A DNA stretch of 20,504 bases from Roseburia sp. AM59-24XD. GTDB lineage: Bacteria > Bacillota > Clostridia > Lachnospirales > Lachnospiraceae. The position numbers and the translations under genes were made by a program. This document shows positions 14,578 to 20,504 of this stretch, piece after piece. The number at the start of each line of letters is the position of its first letter. Positions within the stretch are counted from its first letter, which is position 1. The stretch covers positions 1-20,504 of the forward strand of contig NZ_QUET01000042.1 in assembly GCF_003478445.1 (NCBI RefSeq). The letters run 5' to 3'. The notes beneath the pieces are model-generated. The model had not been told where the DNA came from. It saw only the letters and a list, made by a program, of their open reading frames with translations, and ran no database searches.

Positions 14578-15600
14578 ATGGAAAAAGATATATTGATACT
14601 GGGAATTGAAAGCTCCTGCGATGAGACGGCAGCCTCCGTTGTGAAGAACGGGCGCAGTGTGCTGTCCAATGTGATCTCATCACAGATAGACATACATACA
14701 TTATATGGAGGAGTTGTGCCGGAGATCGCATCCAGAAAGCACGTCGAGAGGATCAATCAGGTGATCGGGCAGGCACTTGCCGATGCGGATGTGACACTGG
14801 AGGAGATTGATGCGGTCAGTGTGACGTATGGACCTGGACTGGTTGGAGCACTTCTGGTTGGTGTTGGTGAAGCAAAGGCGATCGCTTATGCGGCAGGCAA
14901 GCCGTTAGTCGGCGTTCATCATATTGAGGGACATATCGCCGCCAACTATCTGGAGCATCCGGATCTGGAGCCACCGTTTCTTTGTCTGGTGGTATCCGGT
15001 GGACACACGCATCTTGTGCGCGTGCTGGAGTATGGCAAGTTTGAGATTATTGGTTATACGCATGACGATGCAGCGGGAGAGGCGTTTGATAAGGTTGCAA
15101 GAGCGATCGGACTCGGTTATCCGGGAGGTCCTAAGATCGATAAGCTTGCAAAGGAAGGTAATCCACACGCGATCGAGTTCCCGCGCGCTAAGATCGAAGG
15201 CTGCGAATATGATTTCAGCTTCTCCGGTGTAAAGTCAGCGGTTCTTAATTATCTGAATGGCTGTGAGATGAAGGGGATCGAGGTCAATCGTGCCGACGTG
15301 GCAGCCTCCTTCCAGCAGGCGGTGGTGGATGTGTTAGTCGGAAAAGCCGTCAGCGCCGCAGGGAAGCTTGGCGAAAAGAGGATCGCGGTTGCAGGCGGTG
15401 TGGCGTCAAACTCTGCACTGCGTGCGGCAATGAAGCAGGCATGTGATGAGGCGGGGATCGCCCTTTGCTATCCGTCTCCGATCTTTTGTACCGACAATGC
15501 GGCGATGATCGCATCACAGGGGTACTATGAGTATATGGCGGGCACGCGTCACGATCTTGACCTGAATGCAATTCCGAATCTCAAGATCGGTCAAAGATGA
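14578..15600 (+). CDS. tsaD: tRNA N6-adenosine threonylcarbamoyltransferase TsaD
   Basis: Transfers the threonylcarbamoyl group to A37 of tRNA as the catalytic subunit of the TsaB-TsaD-TsaE complex. At 340 residues it has the normal length. The N-terminus [14 protein letters not shown] (9-22) and the metal-binding HHIEGH (H115 and H119) are intact, as are [30 protein letters not shown] and the [10 protein letters not shown] segment near the end. An in-frame ATG at 14566 exists, but GAGG six nt before 14578 favours the shorter form. It lies 91 nt after the DUF6715-like gene; no terminator was seen in between. Confidence 0.96.
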   Translation: MEKDILILGIESSCDETAASVVKNGRSVLSNVISSQIDIHTLYGGVVPEIASRKHVERINQVIGQALADADVTLEEIDAVSVTYGPGLVGALLVGVGEAKAIAYAAGKPLVGVHHIEGHIAANYLEHPDLEPPFLCLVVSGGHTHLVRVLEYGKFEIIGYTHDDAAGEAFDKVARAIGLGYPGGPKIDKLAKEGNPHAIEFPRAKIEGCEYDFSFSGVKSAVLNYLNGCEMKGIEVNRADVAASFQQAVVDVLVGKAVSAAGKLGEKRIAVAGGVASNSALRAAMKQACDEAGIALCYPSPIFCTDNAAMIASQGYYEYMAGTRHDLDLNAIPNLKIGQR

Positions 15601-15655
15601 AAAAATATCAATTAAAAAAGTTTATAGAAAAATAATTTCATTATCGGCAAATTTG

Positions 15656-15664
15656 TGTTATACT
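15656..15664 (+). promoter_or_regulatory. Extended -10 promoter of the hydrogenase gene
   Basis: TGTTATACT is an extended -10 element (TG, one base, TATACT at 15659-15664). The matching -35 region around 15636-15641 is poor. An imperfect palindrome around GATATC (about 15671-15684) lies at or just after the predicted start of transcription. Confidence 0.5.
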
Positions 15665-15757
15665 ATCTCCGAGGGATATCTCTGACCATTTTTGATGGAA
15701 GAGAAACCCGTATTGATCAATAATTATGAACAGAACGGACGAGATAAGGAGAGAAAA

Positions 15758-17203
15758 ATGTTTGCAGATGAGAATGTGATTAGAATCAAACATGATGTAC
15801 TTTATGAGGTGGCAAAGCTTGCCTTTGAGGGAACTCTTGAGGAGGAGAGAGACCACCTGCCGCGTAAAATGATACCTGGCCCGACACCACAGTTTCGATG
15901 CTGTGTTTACAAAGAGCGCGAGATTATCCGTCAGCGTATTCGTCTGGCAGAGGGAAAGGCACCGGGTCCGGAGGACAATGGCAATGTCGTTCAGGTTATT
16001 TCATCCGCCTGTGAGGACTGCCCAATCTCCAGTTATGTTGTAACAGATAACTGCCAGAACTGTCTTGGAAAGGCGTGTGTGAATGCTTGTAAGTTCGGTG
16101 CGATCTCACCGGGAGAGAAGCGCTCTCATATTGATGCTAATAAATGTAAAGAGTGTGGAATGTGTGCAAAGGCATGTCCTTACAATGCAATCGCTCATCT
16201 GAAGCGTCCATGTAAGTTTGCATGTCCTGTTGATGCAATTACATACAATGATCTTGGAATCTCAGTCATTGATGAGAGCAAGTGTATCCGCTGCGGTCAC
16301 TGTATCCACAAGTGCCCGTTTGGTGCGATCGGATCCAAGACCTTTATCCTGGATGTGATCGGTGCACTGAAGGCAGGCAAGAAGGTATACGGTATGGTAG
16401 CGCCTGCGACAGAGGGACAGTTTGGACCTGACATTACGATGGAGAGCTGGAAGATCGCTCTGCAGAAGGTTGGCTTTGCAGATATGATCGAGGTAGGACT
16501 TGGTGGAGATATGACAACGCAGAGTGAGGCAGAGGAATGGCTCGAGGCATACCATGCCGGTGAGAAGAAGACAACGTCATGCTGTCCTGCATTCGTTAAT
16601 ATGATCCGTAAGCATTATCCGGAGCAGGCAGATCTGATCTCTACGACAGTATCTCCGATGTGTATGATCTCACGTATGCTTAAGGCGAAAGAGCCGGATT
16701 GTTATACCGTATTTATCGGACCATGTATCGGTAAGAAGTCTGAGGTCGTTGACCAGAAGATTGAGGGGAATGCAGATGCTGTCCTGACCTACAGTGAGAT
16801 CCGTGCGATCATGAAGGCGAAGGACATCGAGCTTGAGCCGGCTCCAAATGAGTATCAGGAGTCAAGTACCTTTGGTAAGCGATATGGTAATGCCGGTGGA
16901 GTTACCGCATCCGTTCTTGAGTATATGAAGGAGACGGATCAGGAGGTAGATGCAAAGGTATTCAAGGCAAACGGTGCAATGGAATGTAAGAAGGCAATGC
17001 TGCTTCTCAAGGCAGGAAGACTTCCGGAAGACTTTGTCGAGGGTATGGTCTGTGAGGGCGGCTGTGTCGGCGGACCAAGCGGATATGCAGATCCGATGAA
17101 GACGAAGAAGGTTCGTGATAAGCTCATCGACGAGGCCGATGACAGAAGCATCACTGACAACCTTAAGAACTATGATCTGGGTGCATTTGAACAGCATCGC
17201 TAA
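15758..17203 (+). CDS. Monomeric [FeFe] hydrogenase, group B-like
   Basis: The 481-residue iron-sulfur enzyme is expected to interconvert protons, electrons and H2 using ferredoxin. The N-terminal half is Cys-rich: two bacterial-ferredoxin motifs, CxxCxxCxxxC at about 130-140 and 176-186, plus extra Cys pairs near 85/88, 99-111 and 152/156. The H-cluster domain shows L1 TSCCP (Cys275/276), L2 FIGPCIGKKSE (Cys323) and L3 MVCEGGCVGG (Cys432 and 436). L1 TSCCPAF and L3 CEGGC differ from group A enzymes (TSCCPxW, CPGGC) and fit the group B clade. AGGAG six nt before ATG 15758 fixes the start; an upstream in-frame ATG at 15692 is less likely. No maturases (HydE/F/G) are nearby. A strong terminator follows. 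Confidence 0.92.
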   Translation: MFADENVIRIKHDVLYEVAKLAFEGTLEEERDHLPRKMIPGPTPQFRCCVYKEREIIRQRIRLAEGKAPGPEDNGNVVQVISSACEDCPISSYVVTDNCQNCLGKACVNACKFGAISPGEKRSHIDANKCKECGMCAKACPYNAIAHLKRPCKFACPVDAITYNDLGISVIDESKCIRCGHCIHKCPFGAIGSKTFILDVIGALKAGKKVYGMVAPATEGQFGPDITMESWKIALQKVGFADMIEVGLGGDMTTQSEAEEWLEAYHAGEKKTTSCCPAFVNMIRKHYPEQADLISTTVSPMCMISRMLKAKEPDCYTVFIGPCIGKKSEVVDQKIEGNADAVLTYSEIRAIMKAKDIELEPAPNEYQESSTFGKRYGNAGGVTASVLEYMKETDQEVDAKVFKANGAMECKKAMLLLKAGRLPEDFVEGMVCEGGCVGGPSGYADPMKTKKVRDKLIDEADDRSITDNLKNYDLGAFEQHR

Positions 17204-17221
17204 ACAGAATCTGTAATCATC

Positions 17222-17260
17222 AGGAGATCATCCTTAATGGATGGTCTCCTTTTTTCTTTT
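17222..17260 (+). terminator. Rho-independent terminator after the hydrogenase
   Basis: AGGAGATCATCC (17222-17233) pairs with GGATGGTCTCCT (17239-17250) with one G-T pair and a 5-nt loop, followed by a long T-tract. It starts 18 nt after the stop. Confidence 0.92.
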
Positions 17261-17276
17261 GTCAGGATGATTACTG

Positions 17277-17610
17277 AGGCTTCCCACACCAGCTTTTGGT
17301 ATACGCCCATACTATTTCTTATGTCCAAATGTCAAATAGTGTTTTTGTCTCGGAAAACAAATTGATCCGTGAGCTGTGACGAAAAAATTGACGCAGATCA
17401 GTAGGATTTCTGAAAAGTCTTTGCTTTGCAATGCGTTTATCAAAAATCAAAGTAGCAAAGCAATTAGACTTTTCGAAATCCGTTAGTGACAAGACAATTT
17501 TTTCGTCACAGCTCACGGATTATTCAATCCTTTGGCAGGCAAAATCCATTTACCGATAATTGGACATAAGAAAAAGTATGGGCGTTGCACATCATGGGCG
17601 TGGGAAGCCT
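17277..17610 (-). mobile_element. Palindromic MITE-like element, copy 1 (334 nt)
   Basis: Nested inverted repeats run inwards. Outer arms AGGCTTCCCAC (17277-17287) / GTGGGAAGCCT (17600-17610) are perfect. Terminal-type inverted repeats of 25 nt (17303-17327 / 17561-17585, one mismatch) contain CCCATACTATTTCTTATG. A perfect 26-nt arm (17365-17390 / 17495-17520) contains CCGTGAGCTGTGACG. The apical stem has GGATTTC, AAAAGTCT and GCTTTGC (17404-17429) pairing with their complements (17455-17481), leaving a 25-nt loop. No ORF of substance and no transposase are present. It corresponds to copy 2 on the opposite strand, minus a 68-nt apical segment. Strand is given relative to copy 2. Confidence 0.85.
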
Positions 17611-17646
17611 TATGTGATAATATTTTGATAAATGTAAAAAAAGGTG

Positions 17647-17675
17647 TTGACATTTTGAAGGAGAGTGCATAGAAT
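17647..17675 (+). promoter_or_regulatory. Near-consensus promoter of the metal-efflux genes
   Basis: A perfect TTGACA (17647-17652), a 17-nt spacer and TAGAAT (17670-17675, one mismatch). It is the best promoter in the window and lies 37 nt beyond the end of palindromic copy 1. Confidence 0.8.
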
Positions 17676-17684
17676 ATAAATGAA

Positions 17685-17706
17685 CATATGAATGATTGTT
17701 CAAATG
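17685..17706. promoter_or_regulatory. ArsR/SmtB-like operator over the transcription start
   Basis: CATATGAATGA (17685-17695) faces TTGTTCAAATG (17696-17706), matching as an inverted repeat at 8 of 11 positions. The half-site type, ATGAA..TTCAAAT, resembles operators of ArsR/SmtB/CadC metal sensors. A second overlapping dyad, TGAACA (17681-17686) / TGTTCA (17697-17702), shares the region. Lying about 10 nt after the -10 box, a bound repressor would block initiation until metal binds. No such regulator gene is in the window. Confidence 0.55.
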
Positions 17707-17754
17707 ATTAAAATATAAAACGAATTTATTGAATTTGAAAGGATGGAAATAATC

Positions 17755-17973
17755 ATGAAAAAGACTTACAAGATTGATGTTGACTGTGCAAACTGTGCAA
17801 ACAAGATGGAGGAGGCTGCAAAGGCAACGGGGGGAGTTAAGGATGCCGTTGTGAACTTCATGACGCTTAAGATGTCTGTTGAGTTTGAGGAAGGCAGTGA
17901 GCCAAAGGCTGTTATGCAGGACGTTTTGAAGAACTGCAAGAAAGTGGAAGATGATTGTGAGATCTTCCTGTAA
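17755..17973 (+). CDS. Stand-alone heavy-metal-associated (HMA) domain protein
   Basis: The 72-residue protein is a single ferredoxin-like HMA domain. The metal site reads VDCANCANKMEE, where the two Cys of CxxC would bind a soft or borderline metal. The Asp next to the first Cys resembles Zn/Cd-type HMA domains (for example DCAAC of ZntA) rather than the MTCxxC of copper chaperones. The start at 17755 is preferred: GGATGG lies eight nt upstream and the earlier ATG at 17743 is part of it. It lies 18 nt before the ATPase gene, whose protein lacks an N-terminal HMA domain, so it may supply that function in trans as chaperone or regulatory domain. Confidence 0.88.
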   Translation: MKKTYKIDVDCANCANKMEEAAKATGGVKDAVVNFMTLKMSVEFEEGSEPKAVMQDVLKNCKKVEDDCEIFL

Positions 17974-17991
17974 AGGAAGGAGTGAAGAGAT

Positions 17992-19863
17992 ATGACGAAG
18001 AAGCAGAAAAAAGCACTTATCCGTATTATCATATCAGTAGCCCTTGTCGGTTTGATATCGCTTCTTCCGGTAAAGGGATATCTTCGCTTTGGAATGTTCA
18101 TGATCCCTTATCTGGTGATCGGCTATGATATCCTGCGTAAAGCGGTAAAGGGTATTATGAACCGTCAGGTGTTCGATGAGAATTTCCTGATGGCAGTTGC
18201 TACGATCGGTGCGATTGCACTTGGCGATTATACCGAGGGTGTAGCGGTTATGATCTTTTATCAGATCGGTGAGCTGTTCCAGAGCTATGCGGTTGGCAAG
18301 AGCCGCCGTAATATCAGCGAGCTGATGGATATCCGTCCGGATTATGCAAATATCCGCACGGAAAGCGGTGAGCTGGAGCAGGTGGATCCGGACGAGGTAG
18401 AGATCGGCAGTATCATTGTGGTGCAGCCCGGAGAGAAGGTGCCGGTCGACGGTATTATTGTGGAAGGAAAGAGTTCCTTAAATACAAGTGCCCTGACCGG
18501 AGAGAGTTTGCCGAGAGATGCAGCAGCCGGCGATGAGATCATCAGTGGCTGCATCAATATGACCGGTGTTCTGGAGATCAAGACGACCAGGGAATTTGGC
18601 GAGTCTACGGTTTCCAAGATTCTGGACATGGTAGAGAATGCAAGCTCCAGAAAGTCACGTTCTGAGAATTTTATTTCAAAATTCGCGCATTATTATACAC
18701 CGATCGTTTGTTATCTTGCAGCAGCACTTGCAATTCTGCCGCCGCTTGTCAGCATTCTGTTTCTCCGCATTGCACCGAACTGGGGCGAGTGGATCTTCCG
18801 CGCATTGACATTTCTGGTTATCAGCTGTCCGTGTGCACTTGTTATCAGTATTCCGCTCAGTTTCTTTGCGGGAATCGGTGGAGCGAGCCGTTCCGGTGTG
18901 CTGGTAAAGGGCTCCAATTATCTGGAGACACTTGCGCAGACGAGCTGTGTTGTATTTGATAAGACCGGTACGCTGACGCAGGGTGTGTTTGCGGTGGCAT
19001 CGGTTCATCCGGCAGGGATGACCGAAGCAGAGCTTTTAGAGTATGCGGCTCTGGCTGAGAGCTACTCCGGTCATCCGATCAGTAAGAGCCTGCAGAAGGC
19101 ATATGGAAAGAGTGCTGATCAGAACCGCATTGGAGAAGTGGAAGAGATCAGCGGAAACGGCGTTAAGGCTGTCATTGATGGAAAAGAGGTTGCTGTCGGT
19201 AACGATAAGCTGATGAAAAAGCTTGGTGTTTCTTACGAGGAATCGAATGAGATCGGAACCATTGTTCATGTAGCAATAGATGGAAAATATGCAGGAAACA
19301 TCCTGATATCCGATCAGTCCAAACCGACCTCCGCAGAGGCGATCAAGAGTTTGAAGAAGGCGGGTGTCTGCAAGACGGTTATGCTTACCGGCGACCGCAG
19401 GAATGTGGCGGAGCATGTCGCAAAGGAGCTTGGCCTGACAGAATATTATGCTGAACTTTTGCCGGCAGACAAGGTAACGAGTGTGGAGAAGCTTCTTGCC
19501 GAGCAGGGTTCCCATGATAAGCTGGCATTTGTCGGCGATGGTATCAACGATGCACCGGTGCTTTCCAGAGCAGATATCGGTATTGCGATGGGAGCGATGG
19601 GATCTGATGCAGCCATTGAAGCGGCGGATATTGTTTTGATGGACGATGATCCGATGAAGATTGTGAAGGCGATCAAGATTGCCAGAAAATGTATCCGCAT
19701 CGTATACGAGAATATATATTTTGCCATTGGCATCAAAGTGATCTGTCTGATCCTCGGCGCGCTTGGTATTGCCAACATGTGGGCGGCAATTTTTGCCGAT
19801 GTCGGCGTTATGGTGATCGCGGTGCTCAATGCAATCCGTGCATTATCCGTTAAGAAATTGTAA
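17992..19863 (+). CDS. P1B-type ATPase, probable Zn2+/Cd2+ (Pb2+) exporter without N-terminal HMA
   Basis: The 623-residue integral membrane pump uses ATP to expel metal ions. The motifs are intact: TGES actuator (169-172), metal-site SCPCALVISIP in the sixth helix (C279, C281), phosphorylated D323 in DKTGT, the HP motif (H361-P362), TGD (466-468) and GDGINDAP (515-522). The last two helices carry K582 and D603 (FADVGV), the pair that marks the P1B-2 Zn/Cd/Pb class; copper ATPases have different residues there. The protein begins almost directly at the first membrane helix, so the metal-binding domain is the separate upstream gene. GGAG nine nt before ATG 17992. A hairpin terminator follows. 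The two genes are bracketed by inverted copies of a palindromic element. Confidence 0.93.
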   Translation: MTKKQKKALIRIIISVALVGLISLLPVKGYLRFGMFMIPYLVIGYDILRKAVKGIMNRQVFDENFLMAVATIGAIALGDYTEGVAVMIFYQIGELFQSYAVGKSRRNISELMDIRPDYANIRTESGELEQVDPDEVEIGSIIVVQPGEKVPVDGIIVEGKSSLNTSALTGESLPRDAAAGDEIISGCINMTGVLEIKTTREFGESTVSKILDMVENASSRKSRSENFISKFAHYYTPIVCYLAAALAILPPLVSILFLRIAPNWGEWIFRALTFLVISCPCALVISIPLSFFAGIGGASRSGVLVKGSNYLETLAQTSCVVFDKTGTLTQGVFAVASVHPAGMTEAELLEYAALAESYSGHPISKSLQKAYGKSADQNRIGEVEEISGNGVKAVIDGKEVAVGNDKLMKKLGVSYEESNEIGTIVHVAIDGKYAGNILISDQSKPTSAEAIKSLKKAGVCKTVMLTGDRRNVAEHVAKELGLTEYYAELLPADKVTSVEKLLAEQGSHDKLAFVGDGINDAPVLSRADIGIAMGAMGSDAAIEAADIVLMDDDPMKIVKAIKIARKCIRIVYENIYFAIGIKVICLILGALGIANMWAAIFADVGVMVIAVLNAIRALSVKKL

Positions 19864-19930
19864 TGCACGAAGCAAAAGCGATGTTTTTTCGAATCTTTTG
19901 CCTTGTGAATTCATGATAGATGGCTTAAAT

Positions 19931-19975
19931 GGGCAGCGCCCTGGGATGGCGCATGCCCTTTCTTCTTATTTTTGA
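19931..19975 (+). terminator. Terminator after the P-type ATPase
   Basis: GGGCAGCGCC (19931-19940) pairs with GGCGCATGCCC (19948-19958) with a one-base bulge or mismatch and a 7-nt loop, followed by the T-rich TTTCTTCTTATTTTT. Confidence 0.85.
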
Positions 19976-19999
19976 TACCTTATTATTATCATACTCAAA

Positions 20000-20398
20000 C
20001 TTCGCACACCGATTAGTTGATTGCGCCCATACTATTTCTTATGTCCGAGGAAAATTAATATAGATTTTTGCCTCAGAATATTTGATGAAACCGTGAGCTG
20101 GTGGCATTAAAATTGTCTTGTCACTTACGGATTTCAAAAAGTCTAATTGCTTTGCTGCTTTGATTTTTGATAAACGCATCCTGCCGTCCGAAATAGCTGA
20201 GCTCACCTACGGAGCTCAGTCGTATGGATGCGTATTTATCAAAGCATTGCAAAGCAAAGACTTTTCAGAAATCCTACTGATCTGCGTCAATTTTAATACC
20301 ACCAGCTCACGGTTGTTCAAAAAATCAGGGCAAAACACCAAATTAGGCTTCGGACATAAGAAATAGTATGGGCGCAGTGATATATTTTATGTGCGAAG
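20000..20398 (+). mobile_element. Palindromic MITE-like element, copy 2 (399 nt)
   Basis: It has the same architecture as copy 1, in opposite orientation. Outer arms CTTCGCACA (20000-20008) / TGTGCGAAG (20390-20398) are followed by a perfect 27-nt terminal-type inverted repeat (20022-20048 / 20350-20376). A 27-nt arm (20089-20115 / 20288-20314, one mismatch) contains CCGTGAGCTGGTGG. The apical stem has GGATTTC, AAAAGTCT and GCTTTGC (20129-20155), complemented at 20249-20274. Beyond these, CGCATCC (20175-20181) pairs with GGATGCG (20226-20232), and CTGAGCTC (20197-20204) pairs with GAGCTCAG (20212-20219) at the tip. No transposase. The left half reads like the reverse complement of copy 1's right half almost word for word. 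Confidence 0.87.
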
Positions 20399-20420
20399 AC
20401 AATATGTAATGACCTCCAAT

Positions 20421-20504
20421 TTGTAGCATCGTGGATTTACCTGTATACTATGAATTGGAAAAAAACAATGGTAACAGGGATTACCGCATACAAAAGGAGG
20501 TCAC
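20421..20504 (+). promoter_or_regulatory. Promoter, dyad and Shine-Dalgarno for a gene starting beyond the right edge
   Basis: TTGTAG (20421-20426), a 17-nt spacer and TATACT (20444-20449) form a candidate promoter. Downstream, GGTAA (20470-20474) and TTACC (20481-20485) form a dyad with a 6-nt centre. The window ends in AAAAGGAGGTCAC, a nearly perfect Shine-Dalgarno, so a plus-strand start codon is expected within about 5 nt outside. TGACCTCC at 20411-20418 is the complement of that Shine-Dalgarno segment (20497-20504 region) and could mask it in the RNA if transcription began upstream. Confidence 0.55.

Noticed and set aside
17319..17516. 65-codon minus-strand ORF inside palindromic copy 1
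   Set aside because: It is read straight through the stem arms. A matching peptide segment (SLTDF.KSNCFA.LIFDKRI) appears in copy 2 on the other strand, as expected from the inverted copies. No ribosome binding site and no known fold; treated as spurious.
20118..20366. 82-codon plus-strand ORF inside palindromic copy 2
   Set aside because: Same explanation as the ORF in copy 1. After the shared segment the peptide diverges and simply follows the hairpin arms.
17277..20398. Classical IS-flanked composite transposon
   Set aside because: No transposase gene or remnant is present in either end element, and I could not identify target-site duplications. Hence the cautious wording MITE-like.

Overview
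The window looks like chromosomal DNA from an anaerobic, low-to-mid GC Firmicute, most likely a Lachnospiraceae (Clostridia) gut-type bacterium. The reasons are strong GGAGG-type ribosome binding sites, a monomeric group-B-like [FeFe] hydrogenase, a clostridial-type catalytically degenerate HtrA-like membrane protein, and several small proteins of a kind I associate with Lachnospiraceae. Genus is not resolvable by eye. I see no tRNA, rRNA or CRISPR array, no transposase gene and no phage genes.

Layout. (1) 1-503, minus: 5' part of a PadR-type repressor with a Pro/Ala-rich 18-residue repeat tail that runs off the left edge. (2) 1025-2005, plus: 6-phosphofructokinase with its own promoter and terminator. 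(3) 6791 down to 2157, minus: mutS2, then an OmpR-type response regulator and its histidine kinase. (4) 6965-8190, plus: an HtrA-like pseudoprotease with PDZ domain, split in two by a one-base frameshift. (5) 10214-8340, minus: a 624-residue protein with an N-terminal RelA/SpoT synthetase-like domain and a long uncharacterised C-terminus. (6) 10361-15600, plus: a tRNA-maturation neighbourhood made of a YcxB-like membrane protein, tsaE, tsaB, rimI, a small zinc-ribbon protein, RNase Z, a membrane-anchored DUF6715-like protein and tsaD. Three of the t6A-synthesis genes and the tRNA 3'-end nuclease lie within 5 kb. (7) 15758-17203, plus: monomeric [FeFe] hydrogenase. (8) 17755-19863, plus: a stand-alone HMA metal-binding protein followed by a Zn/Cd-type P1B ATPase, behind a near-consensus promoter with an ArsR/SmtB-like dyad at its start site. 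(9) The right edge carries a promoter and a strong Shine-Dalgarno for a gene outside the window.

The most unusual structure is a pair of 334- and 399-nt non-coding palindromic elements, at 17277-17610 and 20000-20398, that bracket the metal-efflux genes in opposite orientation. Each can fold into nested stems: outer arms, 25-27 nt terminal inverted repeats, a 24-27 nt internal arm and an apical hairpin. Where the two copies differ within a stem, the partner arm usually carries the matching change, so structure is conserved more than sequence. They look like a transposase-less, MITE-like family, and the two together resemble a composite mobile unit carrying metal efflux.
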